From JALHMI01 sp964598535 (GTDB lineage: Bacteria > Planctomycetota > Planctomycetia > Pirellulales > PALSA-1355): a DNA stretch of 64,000 nt. Positions 17,950 through 25,853 of the stretch are shown piece by piece. The translations under genes and the position numbers were made by a program. The DNA lies in assembly GCA_964598535.1 (NCBI GenBank), contig CAZRCI010000010.1:81550-145549 (forward strand), read 5' to 3'. The notes under the pieces were generated by a model. It was not told the origin of the DNA. It saw only the letters and a program-made list of their open reading frames with translations, and ran no database searches. Position 1 is the stretch's first letter. The number at the start of each line of letters is the position of its first letter.

Positions 17950-18192
17950 TCAAAACTCCATGCGGGCATCGGGAACTCCCTCAAGCTGCTCCGCCTCACT
18001 CGCAAGCCCCATCAACTGCTCAAACGCCACCTCGTCACCTTCGCTAGGGCCTCGCATGTCGGGATGCTGAACGAACAGATACAATTGTTCAACCAGCGAC
18101 AAATCACGTGGGGTTCGCCGCTTGGTCCAGGCTTGCCCGGCAATCTGCTCAGCTCGTTCTTCGATCAGGTCAGCATCATCAGAATTCATCAC
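17950..18192 (-). CDS. small acidic hypothetical protein, 80 aa
   Basis: An acidic, helical, soluble protein (MMNSDDADLIEERAEQIAGQ; VEQLYLFVQHPDM). Leftward, ended by the hairpin at 17899 and about 20 bp after the 46 aa gene. No family was recognised. The position between integrase and defence cargo fits an accessory or excision-control gene, but no helix-turn-helix is evident. Confidence 0.55.
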   Translation of the reverse strand: MMNSDDADLIEERAEQIAGQAWTKRRTPRDLSLVEQLYLFVQHPDMRGPSEGDEVAFEQLMGLASEAEQLEGVPDARMEF

Positions 18193-18212
18193 GCATATCC
18201 TTATGTTTCACA

Positions 18213-18353
18213 TTATCGGCCGTGCGGAATTCTACGGCGCGGCGGCTCAAAGTTAAGGTTGGAACCATGAACCGCATGAAGTCGCTCGGCCTTTATCTGC
18301 CCTAGGCGCCGCTCCAGCTTCACCGCTGCCAGTCGTCGCTCGATGAAGCTCAT
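18213..18353 (-). CDS. small basic protein coupled to integrase, 46 aa
   Basis: Its ATG overlaps the integrase TGA (ATGA, 18350-18353), so translation is probably coupled. The 46 aa product is basic (FIERRLAAVKLERRLGQIK and ending PPRRRIPHGR). A recombination directionality factor would be of similar size and charge, but no specific similarity was recognised. Confidence 0.4.
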   Translation of the reverse strand: MSFIERRLAAVKLERRLGQIKAERLHAVHGSNLNFEPPRRRIPHGR

Positions 18354-19411
18354 GCGGCACCGCCTTTCCGTAGTGCTGCCCGCAGGAACTCCGGCCGCTT
18401 GTTCACCTTCTGGTAGTGCTTTTGCAGCATCTTCAAGTCCGTGTGGCCCATCAGCGCCGCGATGGTGATCAGGTCTTTGCCTTCCACGATCTTGTCCGTA
18501 GCGAACGCATGGCGGAGCGCGTAGGCCGTGATCGGGAAGCCCACGGCCGTAGCCAACCGCTGGAACCTCGCCGCCAGCGGGCGCCGCTTCCACTGCTCCC
18601 CGTCCTGATTGCGAAACAATGGGCCTTCCGGGTATCGCAGGCAACGTTCCTGAGTGGCCCTCAAGGCGTCACCTTCCAACAGAACAACACGCTTCTGGCC
18701 GGTGACATTGCCGGACTTGCTCTCTTCGACGGGGAACACCCAGGCGCCCTGCTGTGCGTCGAAGTGTCGCTTTTCGACTAGGCGAAGCTCTTGCGGCCGA
18801 CATCCGGTTAGGCGTAGTGTCCAGAGAATGTCCAGGAAGTCAGAATCATCCACCTTGTCGATGATCTTTTGCCATTGATCGGGCGAGATGTCGATGTCTC
18901 GCGCAGTCGCCTTTCCAGGTTTCAAGCTGCGTAGGGGCAAACGGTCAATGAGCTCCTGATCGTATGCCCACCGGAACGGTGATTTGATCGCACGGAGGAT
19001 GTTGTGCTTGTACCCTTGGCTAGCCTTCGGGTACTTCTGGCGAAGCCAGCTTTCAACGTGATGCTTCTTGATCGTCGAAGTCTTCAGACCGGCGAGGCCT
19101 TGATCCGGTAGCCACGCGAGAAAAGCTTCCACGGGGCGACGGTAGAACTCATGTGTCCCCGGCTTAGAGTGGGCCTTGTGGTGGGCCAGGAAGGTATTGC
19201 AGAGGTCGATTACCAGCGGATCAGCAGAAGCCAGATTGTCGCCGGATTCGGCCAGCTTCTTGATCAGCGCTTCCTCCGCACGTCGCCGGGTGGCACGATC
19301 GTTCGGTCCCTTGATCAACCGGACTGGCCGAGGGTTTCCGCTGGCCGACGTCGGGCCGATGTTCGCGTACCAAGCGCCATGCGAGCGCTTCCAATAGAGT
19401 TTGTCCAACAT
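18350..19411 (-). CDS. int: tyrosine recombinase / site-specific integrase
   Basis: 353 aa. Residues 1-75 form an N-terminal arm- or core-binding region shared with the truncated copy at 2399-2740; 75-160 is the SAM-like core-binding domain (VEAFLAWLPDQGL to YKHNILRAIKSPFRWAY). The catalytic domain has R205 in TGCRPQEL, R300 in YALRHAFAT (with Tyr in place of the usual first His of HxxR), H323 in MGHTD and nucleophile Y333 in KHYQKV. It starts 128 bp from the tRNA-embedded att repeat. It catalyses integration and excision of the island at tRNA-Val. Confidence 0.93.
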   Translation of the reverse strand: MLDKLYWKRSHGAWYANIGPTSASGNPRPVRLIKGPNDRATRRRAEEALIKKLAESGDNLASADPLVIDLCNTFLAHHKAHSKPGTHEFYRRPVEAFLAWLPDQGLAGLKTSTIKKHHVESWLRQKYPKASQGYKHNILRAIKSPFRWAYDQELIDRLPLRSLKPGKATARDIDISPDQWQKIIDKVDDSDFLDILWTLRLTGCRPQELRLVEKRHFDAQQGAWVFPVEESKSGNVTGQKRVVLLEGDALRATQERCLRYPEGPLFRNQDGEQWKRRPLAARFQRLATAVGFPITAYALRHAFATDKIVEGKDLITIAALMGHTDLKMLQKHYQKVNKRPEFLRAALRKGGAA

Positions 19412-19417
19412 GATGTT

Positions 19418-19489
19418 TGTCCCTGTGTACTGTGAAGTACGATCAGAGACGCCCGACCGTCCGGGCGCCGCAGGGACAATTCAGGGACA
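19418..19489. promoter_or_regulatory. arm-type-like repeats upstream of integrase, right end of island
   Basis: TGTCCCT at 19418-19424 (inverted) and AGGGACA at 19472-19478 and 19483-19489 (11 bp period), between the integrase start and the right att repeat. They overlap the likely integrase promoter, so they may serve both recombination and autoregulation. Confidence 0.45.
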
Positions 19490-19539
19490 AAGAGGCTTTC
19501 GACGTGATCCAGGCTTGACGTAAGTCCTTACCTGGATTG

Positions 19540-19583
19540 AGTGGGCGATATAGGACTCGAACCTATGACCCCTAGCTTGTCGA
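19540..19583. repeat. right attachment repeat, inside tRNA-Val
   Basis: 44 bases identical to 2863-2906. Here the sequence continues into a complete tRNA, so this copy preserves the gene. Confidence 0.9.
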
Positions 19584-19615
19584 GCTAGTGCTCTAACCAA
19601 CTGAGCTAATCGCCC
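19543..19615 (-). tRNA. tRNA-Val (anticodon GAC)
   Basis: 73 nt cloverleaf: acceptor GGGCGAT/ATCGCCC, D stem GCTC/GAGC, anticodon stem CTAGC/GCTAG with loop TCGACAA, five-base variable loop, T stem ATAGG/CCTAT with TTCGAGT loop. The discriminator is A and CCA is not encoded. The anticodon at 34-36 is GAC. Position 33 is C, where almost all tRNAs have U; stem pairing leaves no alternative register. It is the integration site of the island. Confidence 0.85.
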
Positions 19616-20148
19616 GAAACACAGATTCGCTCAGAGACTCGTGAGCTCCTCACGATCCCCCGACTCAAAACCTGTTATCGGTAGAAGGCAAATTCTACCT
19701 TTCGGCCGGATTCGGGTCAAAGGGGGCTTGGGCCGCTGCTGCCCGGCGCTGGGTGGGCAGTTCTACCGGTGCGGAAGGACCGGAAGCGAGTACGCGATCG
19801 CGTGAGAGAGCTATAAATTAATCGGGTTTTGGCGTCTCGCAACAATGCGAGCGAGGAAGGTCGCAGGGGAGAGTATGCCTGGGGGCCAAACGTTCAGGCT
19901 GGTTTACTTTTCTGCCTCTGCCTGGGCCCGACGCTCTGCTTGTCGATTCTCCGTGGTTCTATTGGAGGTTATTGCAATTCTGCGGGCAGTGCCGTCCGCG
20001 CTTTGGCATTCTTGAAACGTTCGGCCGCGGACGCGGGCTTCACTCCGAACGTGCTTTCAAATCACCGTTTCGGCATCGACCGTGATTTCAGCGGCCAATT
20101 TTCGTCGGATTCCTCTCGGGCCGGAAAAGCTCATTTGAAGGCCCGTTC
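19616..20148. other. non-coding interval beside tRNA-Val
   Basis: About 530 bases. Contains the tRNA promoter side and a small hairpin GGTAGAA/TTCTACC (19680-19686/19693-19699) followed by TTT. The 107-codon open frame from 19829 has no RBS or plausible composition and was not called. Confidence 0.4.
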
Positions 20149-21261
20149 TTAGATTGAGAATTCGGCCCAAACCGCGCCATGATCAGAAGCTGCGTCGGTC
20201 CAGTGGGTGACGGTGTCGAACTCGGTTTCAATGGCAACTTGGTGCTGTGTGCCCTGCGACTCGGTAGTGAGCTTGTTGAGGTTGTAGATTCCTCGCCGTT
20301 CGACTCCGGCTGCCACCAGGGCATTCTTCAGCGGTTGAGAAACCAGCAGGTAGTCGATCTGGTTGAATTCCTTTTTGAAGGAGAAGGTCCAACGCTTCCG
20401 CGGCTCGTTGGGAAATTGCAGCGCCAACACATCGAACAATTTTGGCACCCCCAGGAGCGGTTGCAGCGGCTCACTATCCGCGGTGTCGTTCAGGTCGCCG
20501 GCTACGACGACCAGGTCAGTCGATAGATTGTAGCCCGCGAGAATATCCGCGATCGCGGTAGCCTGCGCCTTGCGCCGCGCATTAGCGGTGCCGTTGGTGT
20601 CGTACCCTTTACTCTTCAAGTGATTGCAGAGCACGAACAAGCTCTGGCCGTTTGGCAATTGGACTTCATACTCCGGGCAATCGCGGCTGAAGATGGTGCG
20701 ATTGTTGGGACCTTTGTCGAAGATATGCGTCCAGACGCCGCCCAACGGAAAGCGGCTGTAAATGCCGACATCGATGCCGCGCGGGTCGTTGCCATCTATG
20801 AGCATCTCGTAGGCATAACGATTGTTCAGCAGGTCGGTGTCAAAGGCTTTCAGCGCCGGTCGATCTTCGGCCTCGACGATACAGGCCACGTCGGCCTTGG
20901 TGGTTTTGATGACTCGGGCCGTGTTGTCGCGGGCCAGTTTCGAGAAATGGTCTCGCTTGAAGTCCAGTTCGCCTTCCCAGTCCTTGCCGCTTTTGGCGGT
21001 GACCTTCGTTTTGTTTTGATTGAATAGTTTTGAGCCGCGGTTCTCGCGAACGGTGATGTAATCTCGCAGTTCGTGATATAGGGCGACGATTCGGGCCTTT
21101 TCGGCGGGCGTGAAATCCGAGCGTTTATGGATGAGCGTGTTTAGTTCATCAACCTGTTTCAGCTTGCCGTTGATGACCTCGGGATTGTGAAGATTGAGGA
21201 TCTTGGCCCGGCTGAACAGGTTTTCGACGTTGAAGGTGGCGATGCGAAATGAAAATGGCAT
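20149..21261 (-). CDS. endonuclease/exonuclease/phosphatase (EEP) family protein
   Basis: 370 aa from ATG 21261, preceded by GAGGAC; the longer frame to 21408 lacks support. Starts directly with the first EEP strand (FRIATFNVENLF) and has the family motifs in order: DVACIVEAED, a metal/phosphate-binding GIYSRFPL region, FVLCNHLKSKG, VVVAGDLND (Asp/Asn pair) and the C-terminal ASDHGAVWA. Members hydrolyse phosphodiester bonds of DNA, RNA or lipids with a divalent metal. The NLFSR start and the Lys-rich insertion (residues about 25-80) resemble the bacterial extracellular or nuclease-type subgroup. No signal peptide is seen. Divergent from the C25 protease, 333 bp away. Confidence 0.85.
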   Translation of the reverse strand: MPFSFRIATFNVENLFSRAKILNLHNPEVINGKLKQVDELNTLIHKRSDFTPAEKARIVALYHELRDYITVRENRGSKLFNQNKTKVTAKSGKDWEGELDFKRDHFSKLARDNTARVIKTTKADVACIVEAEDRPALKAFDTDLLNNRYAYEMLIDGNDPRGIDVGIYSRFPLGGVWTHIFDKGPNNRTIFSRDCPEYEVQLPNGQSLFVLCNHLKSKGYDTNGTANARRKAQATAIADILAGYNLSTDLVVVAGDLNDTADSEPLQPLLGVPKLFDVLALQFPNEPRKRWTFSFKKEFNQIDYLLVSQPLKNALVAAGVERRGIYNLNKLTTESQGTQHQVAIETEFDTVTHWTDAASDHGAVWAEFSI

Positions 21262-21594
21262 GCGTCGTCCTCGGCTAGAGGGGCGTTTGACAGACCGCCG
21301 GCTTGTTGGCGGACATGGCAACTGGAAATGAGACTGTCGAACTACTGCGCCGTCAGGCCGGACCGGCCCACGGAAACGAACCAGACTTCTCCATCGAGTG
21401 TTCTCCAACCGGCGTATCGCGCGCTAGCCTCGGCGACAATTCAAATAACCCCACCAAAGGTTGTTTACATATTAGCCGAAGATGGTACAACGTTTCACGG
21501 TCCGTAGCAAGCATCGCGTCGGTTTCGGGAACCCCCGTCGCGGCGACCAATCGCATGTTCTGTCAACCCTATTGAATATCGTGGGAGTCTCGCC
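21262..21594. promoter_or_regulatory. divergent intergenic region between EEP gene and C25 protease gene
   Basis: 333 bases holding both 5' ends. A moderately AT-rich stretch lies near 21440-21480, but no promoter boxes or operator were identified with confidence. Confidence 0.35.
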
Positions 21595-23145
21595 ATGCCC
21601 GCCGTACATAAGGCCGTGCTGACCAACGTCAAGCGATTGAAGAGCAAATACGCCGATCAGGTCGATCAAGTCTTCAAGGCGATCGACCGCTTGATCGAGG
21701 CCGATAAAAAACGCGGGCTCAACACAGAGTTGATCGATCTGTCGAACCCCGCGGCGATGAACGAGCTCGGCGGCAATCCAATCACCAGCGTCGGCAGTGG
21801 CCCCCAGGCCAAGCAGGCGATCGATGCGGCTTATCATCGTCTGACGCCCGACTATCTGTTGATCCTGGGCGCCAGCGACGTGGTGTGCCATCAGTCGTTG
21901 AAGAATCCCATGCCGGATTCCGATCCAGACGTACCGAGTGACTTGCCGTATGCGTGTGATACACCGTACAGCCGCGACATCACCAACTTTCTGGCGCCGA
22001 CGCGCGTGGTTGGCCGACTGCCCGACCTGGTCGGCGCGACCGATCCGACCTATTTGATTGAAGTGCTTGAGATCGCTGCCAAGTACGAGCGGCGACCTCG
22101 AGATGAATACCTGAAACACCTGGGCATTAGCGCCAAGGTCTGGAAGAATTCAACCGCGTTGAGCCTGCAAAAGATCTTTGGCAGTTCTGCGATCCTGAAC
22201 ACCTCGCCCAGCGACGGACCGCATTGGACCGCCGCTCAGCTTGCTCGACGCACCCATTTTATCAATTGCCACGGCTCTCCGGCGGATACGAATTTCTACG
22301 GCGAGCCGGGCAATATGCCCATCGCGCACACCTCGGCCCATGTGCGAGGCAAGCTCAGCCCGGGGACCGTGGCTTCTGTCGAATGTTGCTATGGCGCCGA
22401 GCTGTTCGACCCGCAACTCGCAGGCGGCACTCCGGGCATTTGCAACGAGTATCTAGGCAGCGGCGCGTACGGCTTTTTCGGCAGCACGAACATCGCCTAT
22501 GGGCCGGCCGCGGGCAACAGCGCCGCGGATATCATCACGCAAGACTTCTTGCGCCACATGCTTTCCGGAGCTTCGCTGGGCCGCGCCGTCTTGCAGGCTC
22601 GGCAAGATTATGTTCTCAAGAATTCGGTAATGAACTATGTCGACCTGAAGACGCTGGCCCAGTTCCATCTGTTGGGCGACCCGGCCATTCATGGAGTCAC
22701 CGCGTCCGACCCCAAAAAGGCCGTGGCCAAGGGTGCTTCGCTGGCGGCCAAGGTGACGACGCTCGTTGCCCGCGCCACGGACCGCCGCATTCGCCGCGAA
22801 GCATTGCTTAAGAACGGCCTCGCGATCGGCCGCGCGTCGAATTATGTCAAACAGGTTGCCACGCTCTCGAAAAAGTCGGGCGCCAAGATCGACGCGCGGT
22901 TGCGCGCCGCTCTGGGCGAAATCGACGAGTTTCTGGGCCATGCCACGAGTAAAGTGACCACCGCGTCGCTGGCGCCGTTGGCGAAGGCCAACTCGGTGTT
23001 GCCCAAGCTTTCGATGCCTAGCCGGATTCACGTGGCGGTCGGCAAGCGTACAATCAAGGGGATGGACGCGCCCCAGTTCGTCGTCGCCATTATTCGTGAG
23101 ACCGGCGGCGAGGCGGGCGAGCCCCTTACGCTTTTTAGTCGCTAA
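21595..23145 (+). CDS. C25-family (gingipain/caspase-like) cysteine protease, cytoplasmic type
   Basis: 516 aa. Clan CD features are visible: strand DYLLILGASDVV (86-97), the His of INCHGS (H226), Cys264/265 in SVECCYGAELFD after a hydrophobic strand, then GAYGFFGSTNIAYG and QFHLLGDPAIHG (GDP signature of C25). The C-terminal 140 residues are helical and Lys/Ala-rich, possibly a partner-binding domain. Unlike secreted gingipains there is no signal peptide, prodomain or sorting domain. It is followed after 12 bp by a 76 aa gene. Such caspase-like proteases can act as intracellular effectors or processing enzymes; which applies here is not known. Confidence 0.8.
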   Translation: MPAVHKAVLTNVKRLKSKYADQVDQVFKAIDRLIEADKKRGLNTELIDLSNPAAMNELGGNPITSVGSGPQAKQAIDAAYHRLTPDYLLILGASDVVCHQSLKNPMPDSDPDVPSDLPYACDTPYSRDITNFLAPTRVVGRLPDLVGATDPTYLIEVLEIAAKYERRPRDEYLKHLGISAKVWKNSTALSLQKIFGSSAILNTSPSDGPHWTAAQLARRTHFINCHGSPADTNFYGEPGNMPIAHTSAHVRGKLSPGTVASVECCYGAELFDPQLAGGTPGICNEYLGSGAYGFFGSTNIAYGPAAGNSAADIITQDFLRHMLSGASLGRAVLQARQDYVLKNSVMNYVDLKTLAQFHLLGDPAIHGVTASDPKKAVAKGASLAAKVTTLVARATDRRIRREALLKNGLAIGRASNYVKQVATLSKKSGAKIDARLRAALGEIDEFLGHATSKVTTASLAPLAKANSVLPKLSMPSRIHVAVGKRTIKGMDAPQFVVAIIRETGGEAGEPLTLFSR

Positions 23146-23157
23146 TCGGTCGCTTTC

Positions 23158-23388
23158 ATGGTTGTCACCGGTCGCGTCGTCAAAAAACCCTTTGCCGTCG
23201 GTAGTAAGAGCGAACGTCAGGCCGTGGTGCTCCAAGCGAGCGATGGCCACGAGTACCTGTTACGGCGCCGCGGTGGCAACGCGTACTATGACGAAGCCTT
23301 GGACGCCCTCGTCGGCCACACCATTCAGGCGGAAGGCCAACCGCACGGCTATACCTTTCTGATGGACACGTGGCGCGTTACCACATAG
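23158..23388 (+). CDS. small beta-rich protein paired with the C25 protease, 76 aa
   Basis: Alternating strands (MVVTGRVVKKPFAVG, AVVLQASDGHEYLLRR, TIQAEGQPHGYTFLMDTWRV) point to a small beta barrel of OB or SH3 type. It starts 12 bp after the protease gene and ends at a hairpin, so the two form a unit. It could be an inhibitor, substrate or targeting subunit of the protease; no family was recognised by sequence alone. Confidence 0.7.
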   Translation: MVVTGRVVKKPFAVGSKSERQAVVLQASDGHEYLLRRRGGNAYYDEALDALVGHTIQAEGQPHGYTFLMDTWRVTT

Positions 23389-23409
23389 TGCGGAGCTAAG
23401 GCTCCGCAC
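23388..23409 (+). terminator. hairpin after the C25 operon
   Basis: Perfect 9 bp stem GTGCGGAGC/GCTCCGCAC with TAAG loop, starting at the last base of the stop codon. No T run follows, so it may be a weak or Rho-aided terminator. Confidence 0.5.
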
Positions 23410-23415
23410 CGCATA

Positions 23416-23466
23416 CAAAAATAACGGCTTGCGCCCGCTATTTTGGGATCGCATTCCCGCGATCCT
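23416..23466 (+). repeat. dispersed intergenic double-hairpin repeat, copy 1
   Basis: Two adjacent stem-loops: AAAATAACGG/CCGCTATTTT (one mismatch) and GGATCGC/GCGATCC. The reverse complement of 46832-46879 aligns to it closely, including the GACTTGCG/GGCTTGCG loop and TTTTGGGATCGC junction. Confidence 0.6.
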
Positions 23467-23521
23467 ATCAAGGTTGCTGACTTTCAGCAGCCTGCTAGGA
23501 AGCGCCCGTGAAAGGTACGCA

Positions 23522-25540
23522 CTAGTACTCGTGGGCTCCGCCGCGCTCGCCGAGGCCGGTCGATTGCTTCTCGGCGACCTGGCGAACTTCTTTGGCCGCG
23601 ACTTCGGCCTGAAACTTTGCAATCGCCTTGCTGACGGGCAGCGCTCCCAGGTCGCCGGAGATCCGATCGCGCACGCTTACGGTGCCGTTTTCTGCGTCTC
23701 GAGGTCCGACCACCAGCATGTACGGAATCAATTCGAGCTGCGCGTCGCGAATCTTCGAGCCGAGCTTCTCCGCCCGATAGTCGCCGGTCACCCGCATGCC
23801 AGCCGCGCGAAGCAGCGCTTCAACCTCGCGGCCGTAGGCTTCCGACTTCTCGCTGACGGTCAGCACGCGCACTTGCTCGGGCGCGAGCCACAGCGGAAAC
23901 GCGCCGGCAAAATGCTCGATCAACACGCCCACGAACCGTTCGAGCGAGCCCAGCGGCGCGCGGTGAATCATCACCGGCTGATGGGATTGATTATCGGGAC
24001 CGATGNNNNNNNNNNACTCCAGCCCGAACCGCTCGGGGCTGGGCAGGTTGTAGTCGAGCTGCACGGTGCCGAGCTGCCATTCGCGGCCGAGGCAGTCGCT
24101 CACCACGAAGTCGGCTTTGGGGCCGTAGAACGCCGCTTCGCCGCGCTCGATGTCGAGGTTCGGCAGGTTCATCTCGCGGCAAACTTTTTCCAGGGTCTTC
24201 TCGGCGCGCTCCCAGACGGCGTCGCTGCCGACGTACTTGTCGCTCGCGGGATCGCGGAAGCCCAGCCGCACGCGATAGTCGTTCATGCCCAAGGCCTTCA
24301 GAACGCTTTGGGTCATCTCGATACAGCCGCGGAACTCGTCGCCCACCTGGTCTTCGGTACAGAACAGGTGTGCGTCGTCCTGGGTAAAGCCGCGCACGCG
24401 GGTCATGCCGCCCAGTTCGCCCGACTGCTCGTAACGATACACCGTGCCGAACTCCGCCAGCCGCACGGGCAGGTCGCGATAGCTGCGCGGCTTCGATTTG
24501 TAAATCATGATATGGTGCGGGCAGTTCATCGGCTTGAGCAGGTAACGCTCGTCGTCCGACATTACGATCGGCTTGAACTGGCTGTCCGAATAATAGGGGA
24601 AGTGCCCCGAGATCTGGTACAGCTCGACGCGGCCGATGTGCGGCGTATAGACGGCCTGGTAGCCGCGCCGGGTGAGCTCGTCGCGAAGGAACGCTTCGAG
24701 CAAGCCGCGAATGGTGGCGCCCTTGGGCAGCCAGAGCACAAGGCCCGCGCCGACCAGGTTCGGGCTGGTGGTGAACAGGTCGAGCTGTTTGCCGAGCACG
24801 CGGTGGTCGCGGCGCTTGGCTTCCTCGACGCGTTTCAGATGTTCTTCGAGCTCTTCCTTGCTGAACCAGGCCGTGCCATACAGCCGTTGAAGCTGCTGCC
24901 GCGAAGCATCGCCCTTCCAGTAAGCGCCGGCGATCGAGAGCAGCTTGAACGCGCCGATCGCTCCGGCGCTGGGAATGTGCGGGCCGCGGCAAAGATCGAT
25001 GAACTCTCCCTGGCGATAAAATGAAAGCGTCGGATGATCGGCGAGGCCTTCGTTGATGTGTTCGACCTTGAGCGTTTGGCCCAGGTCGCGGCAGATGGCC
25101 ACGGCCTTGTCGCGCGGTTCTTCGAGCCGCTCGAAGGGTTCGTTCTCCTTGATGATCTTGGCCATCTCGGCCTCAATCGCCGGGAAGTCGTCTTCCGACA
25201 GCGGCCGCTGCATCTCGAAATCGTAGTAGAAGCCGTTGTCGGTCGTGGGTCCAAAGGCCAGTTGCACGCCGTCGAACAGCCGCATCACGGCCCGAGCCAT
25301 GATATGGGCGGTCGAGTGCCGCATGACGGCTAGCGCCTCGGGGTCTTTCTTGGTGAGCAGCCGTAGCGAGACTTCGCCTTCGGCCGGCAGGGGGGCGCTG
25401 GCGCCCACCACGCGGCCATCGACCTCAGCGGCGAGCGTGGCCTTGGCCAGGCCGGGGCCGATTTCCGCGGCAATTTCAATCGGGCGCACCGCGTGCGCAT
25501 ATTCTCGAATCGATCCGTCGGGCAACTTGACCTTGAGCAT
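23522..25540 (-). CDS. thrS: threonyl-tRNA synthetase
   Basis: About 672 aa from ATG 25540 (MLKVKLPDGSIREYAHAV), the standard start of the TGS domain. Domains in order: TGS (1-62), editing domain with HSTAHIMARAV (HxxxH) and CRGPHIPSAG, class II catalytic core with the zinc-ligand Cys of MNCPHHIMIYKS, motif 2 region GELGGMTRVRGFTQDD, and a C-terminal anticodon-binding domain. It charges tRNA-Thr with threonine in the cytoplasm. A 10 N gap interrupts motif-3-proximal sequence (F-G-L-E-[gap]-I-G-P-D-N); the frame stays open across it. Essential housekeeping gene; length is normal. Confidence 0.97.
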   Translation of the reverse strand: MLKVKLPDGSIREYAHAVRPIEIAAEIGPGLAKATLAAEVDGRVVGASAPLPAEGEVSLRLLTKKDPEALAVMRHSTAHIMARAVMRLFDGVQLAFGPTTDNGFYYDFEMQRPLSEDDFPAIEAEMAKIIKENEPFERLEEPRDKAVAICRDLGQTLKVEHINEGLADHPTLSFYRQGEFIDLCRGPHIPSAGAIGAFKLLSIAGAYWKGDASRQQLQRLYGTAWFSKEELEEHLKRVEEAKRRDHRVLGKQLDLFTTSPNLVGAGLVLWLPKGATIRGLLEAFLRDELTRRGYQAVYTPHIGRVELYQISGHFPYYSDSQFKPIVMSDDERYLLKPMNCPHHIMIYKSKPRSYRDLPVRLAEFGTVYRYEQSGELGGMTRVRGFTQDDAHLFCTEDQVGDEFRGCIEMTQSVLKALGMNDYRVRLGFRDPASDKYVGSDAVWERAEKTLEKVCREMNLPNLDIERGEAAFYGPKADFVVSDCLGREWQLGTVQLDYNLPSPERFGLEXXXXIGPDNQSHQPVMIHRAPLGSLERFVGVLIEHFAGAFPLWLAPEQVRVLTVSEKSEAYGREVEALLRAAGMRVTGDYRAEKLGSKIRDAQLELIPYMLVVGPRDAENGTVSVRDRISGDLGALPVSKAIAKFQAEVAAKEVRQVAEKQSTGLGERGGAHEY
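24006..24015. other. assembly gap (10 N) inside thrS
   Basis: Flanking codons read L-E-(T..C)-I-G, and the family consensus here is L-E-Y-I-G. The true sequence may therefore be as little as one base (completing a TAC Tyr codon); the 10 Ns are probably a scaffold placeholder. Confidence 0.8.
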
Positions 25541-25853
25541 GAAGAAAGTTCTTTCCGCAGAGGGAGCCGGGGCCCGAAGATGCAGAACGTAACCGTCGCC
25601 CGCGTCGATACAAAGGACGCACAACCGTGGCGACGGGTTCAGCCGGGCGCCAAACTCGCTTGCCGCAAAGTATAGGTTTCAACCGATTTGGAGCAAGGCG
25701 ACGTCGTCCACCCCCCCCGTGTGAATGCGCGTCCGCCGAAAAGCCTCGGGACCGCGGGTTGCCGGTCGGCGGCGCTCGCTGCACCGCGCAGGGTCACGTT
25801 CACGGCATCCTTACTTGTTAACTTATTCACCGCTTACCGGCCACGCCGGCAGT

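Larger units (their letters stand above)
2863..19583. mobile_element. 16.7 kb integrative island in tRNA-Val
   Basis: Bounded by the two 44 bp direct repeats. The right copy is embedded in the intact tRNA-Val (minus strand) and the integrase starts 128 bp inside it. Cargo: a PD-(D/E)XK-like membrane protein, coiled-coil protein, MmeI-like restriction-modification enzyme, HNH nuclease, helicase/primase with small replication-type genes, sigma-like regulator, HEPN protein and GHKL ATPase-nuclease. The DNA is AT-richer than the flanks. No capsid, terminase, portal or conjugation gene was recognised, so it is best described as an integrative or satellite-like genomic island rather than a complete prophage or ICE. 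Confidence 0.85.

Noticed and set aside
2863..19583. Complete prophage or conjugative element
   Set aside because: No capsid, portal, terminase, tail, relaxase or type IV secretion gene was recognised; only integration, replication-type and cargo genes.
19829..20152. 107-codon plus-strand frame beside tRNA-Val
   Set aside because: No RBS, shadow-like Ser/Arg composition, no recognisable domain.
23429..25024. 531-codon plus-strand frame opposite thrS
   Set aside because: Antisense shadow of the threonyl-tRNA synthetase, which has all class II motifs on the minus strand.
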